Below the pieces are notes generated by a model. The model saw only the letters and a program-made list of their open reading frames with translations, was not told where the DNA came from and ran no database searches. A program made the translations under genes and the position numbers. From positions 1 to 5,296 of the forward strand of contig DAOVUR010000142.1 of assembly GCA_030632465.1 (NCBI GenBank): DNA of 5,296 nt, read 5' to 3'. Source of the DNA: a bacterium (GTDB lineage Bacteria > Verrucomicrobiota > Kiritimatiellia > UBA8416 > CAMZLY01). Position 1 is the stretch's first letter. Each line of letters starts with the position of its first letter. Positions 1-5,296 of this stretch are shown here, piece by piece.

Positions 1-653
1 AAAGATCCTACGTATGTAATCAAGACATCATCTTCATTCTGCTTCAGCTCTGCCTTTAGCTCTTTTACGCGATCAGCATCAGCTTCCACTAACGATGATG
101 GAATATCAAATATATCAAATACGTTCTGGCAGACATTCATCTTTTGTACCTGCTCGGCAAGACCAGTCCCTGTGGCAATAACTGCATCTGCATGTTTGGC
201 TGTAAACTTCTCTACTGCGGCATAAGCTTTCATAACCATATTCCGCATAATGCTTTTCTTTTTATAGGAGCCGGGATCAGAATGTTTTTCATAAACCAGC
301 TTGCAACGAACAACTCCTGCAATAATCACACCAAGAAAACCGGCATCTTCTACACCATGAACTACATCATAGCGATTCTTTATTGCCATACCTAAACCGA
401 CAAACAGTAGCAGTACATCAAAAGCAGCCTTTATTAATGATGGACCTATAGGCATATTACGAACAAAGAATATATTCCATACCCTAACAATTCGCACACC
501 ATCAATAGGCTTATCTTCACCTACTGGTAATGTGAGAAAATCAACTTTATAACCATTTTTAACCAATGCCATGAGATCAAAGCCAACACGAATAGGAGAA
601 CCGCGCCACTGAAAGAATGGCTGCGGAGAGATAAATAGAACTTTTTTTGACAT
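1..653 (-). CDS. Glycosyltransferase, GT4-like (GT-B fold), 3' end cut by window edge
   Basis: This is the first 217 codons of an open frame that leaves the window without a stop. It starts at ATG 653, preceded by a good ribosome binding site (AAGAAGGA, 5 bases before the ATG) in the 18-base gap after xth. The N-terminus, KKVLFISPQPFFQWRGSPIRV, has the opening of a GT4 subgroup that usually reads SPQPFF..RGTPI, followed by VDFLTLPVGED (residues 38-47) and MPIGPS (67-72). DVVHGVEDAG (96-105) and VIATGTG (158-164) fit the N-terminal Rossmann domain of a GT-B enzyme. YVGS at the cut edge matches the start of the nucleotide-sugar-binding C-terminal domain, so roughly the second half is missing. 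Such enzymes transfer a sugar from an activated donor to a glycan or lipid at the cytoplasmic side of the membrane. The donor and acceptor cannot be told from this part. It is probably co-transcribed with xth and dapF. Confidence 0.85.
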   Translation of the reverse strand, partial: MSKKVLFISPQPFFQWRGSPIRVGFDLMALVKNGYKVDFLTLPVGEDKPIDGVRIVRVWNIFFVRNMPIGPSLIKAAFDVLLLFVGLGMAIKNRYDVVHGVEDAGFLGVIIAGVVRCKLVYEKHSDPGSYKKKSIMRNMVMKAYAAVEKFTAKHADAVIATGTGLAEQVQKMNVCQNVFDIFDIPSSLVEADADRVKELKAELKQNEDDVLITYVGS

Positions 654-671
654 ATCAATCCTTCTTCAAGA

Positions 672-1445
672 TTAAAGCTGGAACTCTGCCACCATCACAG
701 TGTGATCAGATGGCTTTATCTGGCGACGCGGCTCAAGATCTATCTCTGCATTGAGCGAACATCTCGCCATTGATTTTGTAGCCATAATATGATCTATACG
801 CCAGCCCATACCGCGCTCCATCGCATTTGGCACACGATAATCAAAAAAGCTATACTGCCCTGCTTCAGGATGGTATTTACGGAATATATCTACGAACCCC
901 CAGTCAACGGTCTCAGCAAAAGCCTTCTGTACATCCTCATGGTAACATACATGCTCTGCCTGTTTTTCGGAGTTATGAATATCAATAGGATCCGGCGCAA
1001 CATTTAGATCACCAACCCATACAATATTCATCTGCGGACTGAATTTCCGGTTAAGATATTTCTTTAGCCGCTTAAACCACTCTATCTTATATTGATACAT
1101 CTCGTGATCAATTGAACGCCCCTGCGGAACGTATGTATTAATAACATGCACGGACCCAATCATAGCATATACGAATCTTGCCTCGCTGGGCGCCACATCA
1201 TCACCAAAATCTAAGCTGACTTTCTCTGCCTCTTGCAGTGAAGCAATAGCTACGCCGTTATATGATTTTTCCCCCTTAAAAACAACGTGGTAACCAGCAT
1301 CTTCAAAAAAGTCTACCGGGAAATCTTTATCTTGCACTTTGGTTTCTTGAAGACAAAGTATATCCGGCTTATTTTTCTGCAGCCAAGCCGAAACAATATC
1401 TAGCCGAGAGCGGATTGAATTAACGTTAAAGGTTGCGATCTTCAT
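672..1445 (-). CDS. xth: Exodeoxyribonuclease III (ExoIII/AP endonuclease family)
   Basis: A complete 257-residue protein, close to the usual length for bacterial ExoIII (E. coli 268). Members cut DNA 5' to abasic sites and remove 3'-blocking groups or 3' nucleotides during base excision repair, using a divalent metal. All the family's active-site motifs are visible: MKIATFNVNSIRSRL with N7, LQETKV with E34, NTYVPQG with Y105, GDLNVAP with D146 and N148, WRIDHI with D218, and SDHTVMVAEF with D247/H248. YSFFDYR (198-204) corresponds to the family's YSWWDYR or YSWFDYR. Nothing essential is missing, so it should be active. The ATG lies 2 bases after the dapF stop codon. The nearest purine-rich stretch (GAAGGGA, 1462-1468) is 16 bases upstream, too far for a normal ribosome binding site, so translation probably depends on ribosomes finishing dapF. 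The protein is cytoplasmic. Why a repair gene sits in this cluster is not apparent. Confidence 0.96.
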   Translation of the reverse strand: MKIATFNVNSIRSRLDIVSAWLQKNKPDILCLQETKVQDKDFPVDFFEDAGYHVVFKGEKSYNGVAIASLQEAEKVSLDFGDDVAPSEARFVYAMIGSVHVINTYVPQGRSIDHEMYQYKIEWFKRLKKYLNRKFSPQMNIVWVGDLNVAPDPIDIHNSEKQAEHVCYHEDVQKAFAETVDWGFVDIFRKYHPEAGQYSFFDYRVPNAMERGMGWRIDHIMATKSMARCSLNAEIDLEPRRQIKPSDHTVMVAEFQL

Positions 1446-1447
1446 AC

Positions 1448-2251
1448 TTAATACTTTAGCGTCCCTTCAAATACATGCACTGCCGGACCAAGCAAAGTAA
1501 CATCTTCAAACTCATCGCCAACTATTTTAAAATCTACTGTCAAAACATCACCACTAGCTGGTGTAACATCAACAGGCGCTTCCACCAAACCCAATTTAGC
1601 CGCAATCAGAGAAGCCGCCACCATGCCTGTACCGCAGGCTAAAGTTTCCGCCTCCACCCCACGCTCATAAGTCCGTACTCGGATAGAATTCGGACCTGTT
1701 TTTTTGAGAAAATTCACATTTGTGCCAGCTGGTGCAAACTCTTGATGATATCTCAGCATATTCCCCAAGGCCATAACATCACATTCATCAATATCTTCCA
1801 CAACCACTACAACGTGCGGCACTCCAGTATTAAGAGAGCTATATGTAATTGGCGTATCACCAGTAAGATCTTTCTCAAGCAGTAGATCGAAAGGCTTAGT
1901 CATACCGAGACGAACAGAGTCACCCATAGCTTCAGCCTGCAAGATGCCGGCAACAGTATCGATAGTCATAGTTTGTGCTGCTACACCAATATCATTGGCA
2001 AGTCTAGCAACGCAACGTGCTCCGTTACCGCACATTTCCACTTCGCCACCGTCAGGATTATAAAAACGCATCCTGAAATCTGCCTTATCTGATGGCTGAA
2101 TCAGAATAATACCTTCGCAACCAATGCCTGTACGCCTCGCCGCAATACCCGCAAGCCAATCACGGTCAGCTGCAGGAAACTGCCCAGCTCTATCATCAAC
2201 CAAAATAAAATCATTGGATGCACCATGCATCTTCCAAAAAGGGATATTCAT
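1448..2251 (-). CDS. dapF: Diaminopimelate epimerase
   Basis: DapF interconverts LL- and meso-2,6-diaminopimelate, a late step of lysine synthesis that also supplies the cross-linking residue of Gram-negative peptidoglycan. The protein has 267 residues from ATG 2251, typical for the family (about 275). The two catalytic cysteines are present in their motifs: EMCGNGARC (C74) and ETLACGTG (C206). Substrate-loop motifs KMHGASNDF (7-15), FYNPDGGE (64-71) and GTNVNF (176-181) are also intact. A start two codons earlier is open (TTG 2257), but the ribosome binding site AAGGA lies 8 bases before the ATG and only 2 before the TTG, so the ATG is preferred. The gene lies 66 bases after the protease gene, with a hairpin in the gap, and its stop codon is 2 bases before xth, so the two are probably translationally coupled. 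A minor oddity is TPASGD near the C-terminus, where I recall the family usually having glycine before GD. Confidence 0.97.
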   Translation of the reverse strand: MNIPFWKMHGASNDFILVDDRAGQFPAADRDWLAGIAARRTGIGCEGIILIQPSDKADFRMRFYNPDGGEVEMCGNGARCVARLANDIGVAAQTMTIDTVAGILQAEAMGDSVRLGMTKPFDLLLEKDLTGDTPITYSSLNTGVPHVVVVVEDIDECDVMALGNMLRYHQEFAPAGTNVNFLKKTGPNSIRVRTYERGVEAETLACGTGMVAASLIAAKLGLVEAPVDVTPASGDVLTVDFKIVGDEFEDVTLLGPAVHVFEGTLKY

Positions 2252-2257
2252 AATCAA

Positions 2258-2265
2258 GATCCTTT
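2258..2265 (-). promoter_or_regulatory. Ribosome binding site of dapF (decides the start codon)
   Basis: On the minus strand this reads AAAGGATC. The AAGGA core is 8 bases from ATG 2251, an ideal distance, but only 2 bases from the in-frame TTG at 2257. This supports the ATG as the dapF start. Confidence 0.75.
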
Positions 2266-2279
2266 GTCGTTAGTTCCAA

Positions 2280-2314
2280 GTAGAGCAGATAATGATGCCC
2301 CATCTATCCGCTAC
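2280..2314 (-). other. Hairpin between the protease gene and dapF
   Basis: Directly after the protease stop codon the minus strand can fold as GTAG-CGGATA-GATG, loop GGG, CATC-(AT)-TATCTG-(CT)-CTAC. That gives 14 paired positions, one of them a G-U pair, with two 2-base bulges on the 3' side. No T tract follows, so it is not a standard intrinsic terminator. It could stabilise the 3' end of the protease message, mark a processing site, or set different expression of the protease and dapF. The pairing is seen by eye and no folding energy was computed. Confidence 0.45.
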
Positions 2315-2317
2315 TGC

Positions 2318-4639
2318 TCATAAATTCTTTAATAAATCCTCAATCATCTTAGGCCATGAGGATTTAATAGCATCATCAGTTACAGAAAACTTTGCTTCTT
2401 CATACCCCATGTAATCGCCCATCACCTTAACGGCCTCGTCTAAAACAATATCAGAATGTTCTTCATCTTCTTCGCCATCATCACTAGCAATCCCATCATC
2501 AGTAGCAGGCATGAGTTTCTCCTGCAGTTCACTCAACTCCTTATCAGCAACAGCCATCTTGCGACGCTCCTCGATATTTAAAGATATCTCTTTGTTACTA
2601 TTTATCTTCTCTATACGCTGAAGAAGTTTTTTGTAGGCAGCAAAACGTGGATCGTCTCCTAGCCGCTCAGTCGACTTCTGTTGCAGTGATGCGATAATAG
2701 TGCTTAAGTCTGTCACGGGAGTATACGCAGCTTTATTGACTGGCACGCATTTTATTGGATTAGGCAGTTTATCCTCCCCCACCTCCATAAAATCATATCC
2801 TGATGACATTATTATGTCAGGAACTACTCCACGCAATTGAGTTGACTCACCAGAAATACGATAGTAACCAGCCGTTGTGACTTTTAGCTTTCCTAGACGC
2901 CTATCAAAACCTAACGGCATCACCGTCTGCACAGTTCCTTTACCATGCGTCTTTGTGTCACCCATAATAATAGCTCTATCGTAATCCTGCAGCGCAGCAG
3001 CTACAATCTCTGATGCCGAAGCACTCAATCTATTTACCAAAACTAGCAATGGACCTGAATAAGATACAGTAGGATCATTATCAGGCAACACATGTAAAGA
3101 GCGCCACTCCTGTACCATTACAGCAGGACCCGTCCGAATAAAGAGACCAACCATTTTGATCGCCTCTAACAAGGAGCCGCCACCATTACTACGAAGATCA
3201 AGTATAATACCATCTACCTTTTCTTCTCTTAGTTTCTTTATCTCCTTAGAGACATCGTAAGACGAGCTCCTAAACTGCGGATCATTAACAGACCGCACTC
3301 TTAAATTGGCATAAAATGCTGGTAAATCTATGACTCCAACCTTGCGAACAGTACCATCAACACCTGTCACCGTGCGAACTTTGGAACTTGCAGCCTGCTG
3401 GTCAAGCTTCACTTCATCACGAATCAATGTAACAAGTTTAGTAGTCACCCCTGTAGGATCAGCAGCGGGTATAACCGTTAATACAACTTTGGTCCCCTTT
3501 TTGCCACGAATATAACGGACAACTTTATTAAGCGGTCTATGCCGGATATCAACAGTCTCTCCGTCGCCCTGCGCAACACCTATAATTTTATCGCCCTGCT
3601 GTAGCTTGTTAGCACTCTTATCACTATGTGCTGGGCCGCCAGGGATAAGACTAACTATTTTGGCAGCACCATCTTCAGAACGCAACATTGCACCAATGCC
3701 AACTAATGACAGGCTCATTTCAATATCGAAGTCTTCCGAAACAATATCAGTCATGTAGTCAGAATGCGGATCATAAGCATGAGAAAATGCCGTTAAATAT
3801 TTTTGTAGCACCCAGTCGGCATCATTATCACTAAGAATTGTCTGCATCTGACGATATCGCTTAAGGATCTTCTCTTCAGGAGATAGTTTTTCTACCTTAA
3901 TTTTACTATCAACAGCTGTTACCGTATTTGTTGTGACAACACTGTTTGTACCGGAAAGAACATTTGTGACCGAAGCAATATCTACCGTGGATACAACCTC
4001 ATTACTAGAACTACTCGTTACTGCGATATCATTGGTGGCAACATCTACCGTATCAATGACATTTGTTGTAGCCGCATTAAGAGCATTAGTTGCCGCTATC
4101 GCAGCCTGCTCATCTGCAAGAATCTGACGTAGGTATTCATTCTTTATCTTCTTGCGCCATATTTCATCCCGCTCCGCTTCATTCTCTGGCCACGGCGAAT
4201 CATTCTTACGCAATGTTAACAACTCATCTTTACTAAAATCAAATTCATCTGATAGTAACTTCTCTATATACTGACAACGATTCTCGAGACGCTCCATAAA
4301 TAGATTAAAGGCATCATAAGCAAACGAGACATCACCTACTCGCAACATATCATCCAGTTTATATTCATCTGCACGAAAGCCATCTATATCTTGCTGCGTA
4401 AAATATATATGCGAATAATCAAGTGATGATAGATAGTTTGTCCATGCGCGCTGCGAAATTGTATCATCCATAGGCTCACGCAAAAGATGCTTAGACGGAA
4501 GTGCACGAGATAATCTACGGGCAATATCTTTATACGCAACATCAGGCTTCAATAGATCACGCTCTGTAGCACCCAACTGCCCAATCACAACCAACAAGAA
4601 GAGTGGTAAATAGATTAGTTTATATTTTATATTTGCCAT
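2318..4639 (-). CDS. prc: Tail-specific / C-terminal processing protease (Prc family, peptidase S41)
   Basis: A periplasmic serine protease of the Prc/Tsp type, which degrades proteins from their C-termini; known members act on lipoproteins and peptidoglycan hydrolases. Numbered from ATG 4639 the protein has 773 residues (E. coli Prc 682). A signal peptide (about 1-24; basic NIKYK, then a long hydrophobic run ending GQLGA) is followed by the Prc N-terminal helical domain (LDYSHIYFTQQDIDGF at 73-88), interrupted by a repetitive insert at about 176-248. A PDZ domain (about 313-394, beginning VGIGAML) follows, then the S41 domain with DLRSNGGGS (481-489), the catalytic serine in SASASE (S541) and the catalytic lysine in HGKGTVQ (K567). 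The C-terminal region (about 630-773) is helical, with an acidic stretch at 714-730 and ending in LDEAVKVMGDYM-type helices. An upstream in-frame TTG (4669) lies inside the terminator stem and lacks a ribosome binding site, so the ATG is preferred. Only a weak GGTG lies 5 bases before it. It heads the dapF-xth-glycosyltransferase cluster. Confidence 0.95.
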   Translation of the reverse strand: MANIKYKLIYLPLFLLVVIGQLGATERDLLKPDVAYKDIARRLSRALPSKHLLREPMDDTISQRAWTNYLSSLDYSHIYFTQQDIDGFRADEYKLDDMLRVGDVSFAYDAFNLFMERLENRCQYIEKLLSDEFDFSKDELLTLRKNDSPWPENEAERDEIWRKKIKNEYLRQILADEQAAIAATNALNAATTNVIDTVDVATNDIAVTSSSSNEVVSTVDIASVTNVLSGTNSVVTTNTVTAVDSKIKVEKLSPEEKILKRYRQMQTILSDNDADWVLQKYLTAFSHAYDPHSDYMTDIVSEDFDIEMSLSLVGIGAMLRSEDGAAKIVSLIPGGPAHSDKSANKLQQGDKIIGVAQGDGETVDIRHRPLNKVVRYIRGKKGTKVVLTVIPAADPTGVTTKLVTLIRDEVKLDQQAASSKVRTVTGVDGTVRKVGVIDLPAFYANLRVRSVNDPQFRSSSYDVSKEIKKLREEKVDGIILDLRSNGGGSLLEAIKMVGLFIRTGPAVMVQEWRSLHVLPDNDPTVSYSGPLLVLVNRLSASASEIVAAALQDYDRAIIMGDTKTHGKGTVQTVMPLGFDRRLGKLKVTTAGYYRISGESTQLRGVVPDIIMSSGYDFMEVGEDKLPNPIKCVPVNKAAYTPVTDLSTIIASLQQKSTERLGDDPRFAAYKKLLQRIEKINSNKEISLNIEERRKMAVADKELSELQEKLMPATDDGIASDDGEEDEEHSDIVLDEAVKVMGDYMGYEEAKFSVTDDAIKSSWPKMIEDLLKNL
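3896..4114 (-). repeat. Low-complexity, degenerate-repeat insert within the protease gene
   Basis: About 73 codons inside the protease's N-terminal domain code almost only for Ala, Thr, Val, Asn, Ser, Asp and Ile, between the charged helices ending NEYLRQIL and beginning LSPEEKILKRY. Two copies of a similar unit are visible, VIDTVDVA and VVSTVDIA, 21 codons apart; a weaker third, VVTTNTVTA, lies 19 codons further. The DNA shares the 9-mer atctaccgt (plus strand) at 4043-4051 and 3980-3988, exactly 63 bases apart, so the insert may have grown by in-frame duplication. It lacks predicted catalytic features and is probably a flexible linker. Confidence 0.5.
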
Positions 4640-4648
4640 AATCGCACC

Positions 4649-4704
4649 AAAAAAAATGGGCGAGGTCAATCACTGACGCTACTGCGCCATATTGCCCCCG
4701 CCCA
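4649..4704 (-). terminator. Intrinsic terminator downstream of the HU gene
   Basis: Fourteen bases after the HU stop codon, the minus strand has TGGGCGGGG (4704-4696) pairing with CCTCGCCCA (4665-4657), nine pairs with one G-U. Inside the loop, CAAT/ATTG and GGCGC/GCGTC extend the stem towards an AGTA tip. Eight T residues (4656-4649) follow directly. This is a textbook rho-independent terminator. Its T tract ends only 9 bases before the protease ATG. Confidence 0.88.
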
Positions 4705-4718
4705 ATAACAACCATATT

Positions 4719-4991
4719 CTATGCAGTTAAAACGCCTTCTTTGCAAGCTTTAGAAACTCCAAACTTAACAACCTTCTTTGCAGGAATCTGGATCTCTTCA
4801 CCTGTAGCAGGATTACGGCCGAGACGAGCTTTACGATCAACCAATACCAACTTACCTAAACCAGGTAGTGTGAAACCATTCTTTGATTCAACATAAGCCA
4901 ATGCTGCCAGTTCTTCTAGAAACGATGTTACTTCAGCTTTTGTGAGACCTGTTTTTTCTGCCATGTATGATGTCATTTGAGTTTTTGTCAT
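4719..4991 (-). CDS. HU-family histone-like DNA-binding protein
   Basis: A 90-residue protein, exactly the usual size for HU/IHF. These small basic proteins dimerise, bend DNA and compact the nucleoid. The N-terminal helices (MTKTQMTSYMAEKTGLTKAE, then FLEELAALAY) form the dimer core. GFTLPGLGKLVL leads into the beta arms, where GRNPATGEEI carries the R59-N60-P61 tip that inserts into the DNA minor groove. KVVKFGVSKACKE closes the fold. The arm sequence ARLGRNPATGE and the LPGLGKL turn resemble single-gene HU homologues of Verrucomicrobia-like bacteria more than E. coli HupA/HupB. The start is supported by a strong ribosome binding site (AAGGGAG, 5007-5001) 9 bases before ATG 4991. It has an AT-rich region upstream and its own terminator downstream, so it is probably a single-gene transcript. 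Whether it is HU or a more site-specific IHF-like protein cannot be settled from sequence alone. Confidence 0.95.
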   Translation of the reverse strand: MTKTQMTSYMAEKTGLTKAEVTSFLEELAALAYVESKNGFTLPGLGKLVLVDRKARLGRNPATGEEIQIPAKKVVKFGVSKACKEGVLTA

Positions 4992-5165
4992 ATTTTTACT
5001 CTCCCTTTACTTAGTTATTAACAATACATACCGAAACTACAATAAGTATCTATTGTGCATCTTTTCTCAATAAACACAAGCTTTTTATAGTTCAATATAC
5101 AAAAAAAATCACACCACATACCTACAAAACTATTCCACCCAAATATCTAAATGTCATCTCGACGA
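4992..5165 (-). promoter_or_regulatory. AT-rich intergenic region presumed to hold the HU promoter
   Basis: This 174-base gap between the pseudopilin stop codon and the HU start is the only noncoding stretch long enough for the HU promoter. It is strongly AT-rich and holds several partial -35-like hexamers on the minus strand, such as TTGAAC (5095-5090) and TTGAGA (about 5073-5068), but none is paired with a convincing -10 box at normal spacing. No exact promoter is called. It also holds an inverted repeat (5039-5056) and a run of eight T on the minus strand (5108-5101). Confidence 0.4.
5039..5056. repeat. Inverted repeat ACAATA-N6-TATTGT upstream of the HU gene
   Basis: A perfect 6-base inverted repeat with a 6-base spacer lies 47 bases before the HU start codon. 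A further copy of the ACAATA half-site occurs at 5021-5026, exactly 18 bases from the one at 5039-5044. The size and place suit an operator for a dimeric regulator, but the AT-rich background makes chance occurrence plausible. Confidence 0.3.
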
Positions 5166-5296
5166 TTATTCAGACAAATGCCCACCGGTATCACATGTTG
5201 CATCGGTACCAATTGGCTGATAATCATAAATACCAGACGCAGGACAAGAAGGCTCGCCACCCTTTATAAATGAATCAACTCCATTGACATCAGTCT
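5166..5296 (-). CDS. Pseudopilin-like protein (type II secretion/prepilin family), C-terminal fragment
   Basis: An open frame enters from the window edge and ends at a TAA (5168-5166), giving the last 42 residues. They include VDSFIKGGEPSCPASGIYDY and IGTDATCDTGGHLSE. The pattern IKGG.P.CP..G.Y....IG..., then a second cysteine and GH near the end, is one I recognise from the C-terminal ends of prepilin-like proteins with N-terminal cleavage/methylation motifs, abundant in Lentisphaerota, Kiritimatiellota and related bacteria. Such proteins form short pilus-like fibres of type II secretion systems or related machines. The two cysteines (residues 17 and 34 of the fragment) could form a disulfide in the exported domain. 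The diagnostic N-terminal signal lies outside the window, so the assignment rests on the tail alone. No clear terminator follows. Confidence 0.6.
   Translation of the reverse strand, partial: TDVNGVDSFIKGGEPSCPASGIYDYQPIGTDATCDTGGHLSE

Noticed and set aside
144..395. Plus-strand open frame of 83 codons
   Set aside because: It lies wholly antisense to the well-supported glycosyltransferase gene and its protein has no recognisable domain.
789..1007. Plus-strand open frame of 72 codons
   Set aside because: It is antisense to xth, where the opposite frame contains the conserved ExoIII motifs.
3330..4127. Two plus-strand open frames (3330-3515 and 3933-4127)
   Set aside because: Both are antisense to the protease gene. 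The second has a biased composition only because it mirrors the repetitive insert.
4640..4669. Ten-residue N-terminal extension of the protease from an in-frame TTG at 4669
   Set aside because: The TTG lies in the 3' arm region of the HU terminator, has no ribosome binding site, and the extension would place ten residues before a normal signal peptide that begins at ATG 4639.
4641..4669. TTGACC (4669-4664) followed after 17 bases by TGCGAT as a protease promoter
   Set aside because: The -35 matches well but the -10 agrees at only three of six positions, and transcription would begin inside the coding region, removing the start codon.
5101..5108. T8 run on the minus strand as a terminator for the pseudopilin gene
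   Set aside because: No adequate GC-rich stem precedes it; the RNA upstream is G/U-rich with almost no C. Only a short weak stem near the stop codon is possible, too far from the T run.

Overview
The window looks like chromosomal DNA from a Gram-negative bacterium. All six genes that can be supported lie on the minus strand, so transcription runs from high to low coordinates. The mix of a Lentisphaerota/Kiritimatiellota-style pseudopilin tail, a DAP epimerase, a Prc-type periplasmic protease with an HGKG lysine motif, and an HU protein of the type common in Verrucomicrobia-like bacteria suggests the PVC superphylum. This is inferred from remembered family resemblance only; no search was run.

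Layout in transcription order. (1) The last 42 codons of a pseudopilin-like (type II secretion/prepilin family) protein run in from the high-coordinate edge and stop at 5166. (2) An AT-rich intergenic stretch of about 170 bases follows, with a small inverted repeat. (3) A 90-residue HU-family DNA-binding protein follows, closed by a strong intrinsic terminator at 4649-4704. (4) A four-gene cluster begins only 9 bases beyond the terminator's U tract: a tail-specific (C-terminal processing) protease, diaminopimelate epimerase (dapF), exodeoxyribonuclease III (xth), and a family 4-type glycosyltransferase cut by the low-coordinate edge.

The last four genes are closely packed (gaps of 66, 2 and 18 bases) and probably form one operon. 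Three could relate to the cell envelope: the protease acts in the periplasm, DapF makes meso-diaminopimelate for peptidoglycan and lysine, and the glycosyltransferase probably builds a surface glycan. ExoIII is a DNA-repair enzyme with no obvious functional link to them.

I see no mobile element, CRISPR array, tRNA, rRNA or obviously novel system. The most unusual points are the terminator packed against the protease start codon, a repetitive Thr/Val/Asn/Ser-rich insert in the protease, and a hairpin between the protease gene and dapF. Two start codons have been moved from upstream TTG codons to downstream ATG codons, for reasons given in the entries.
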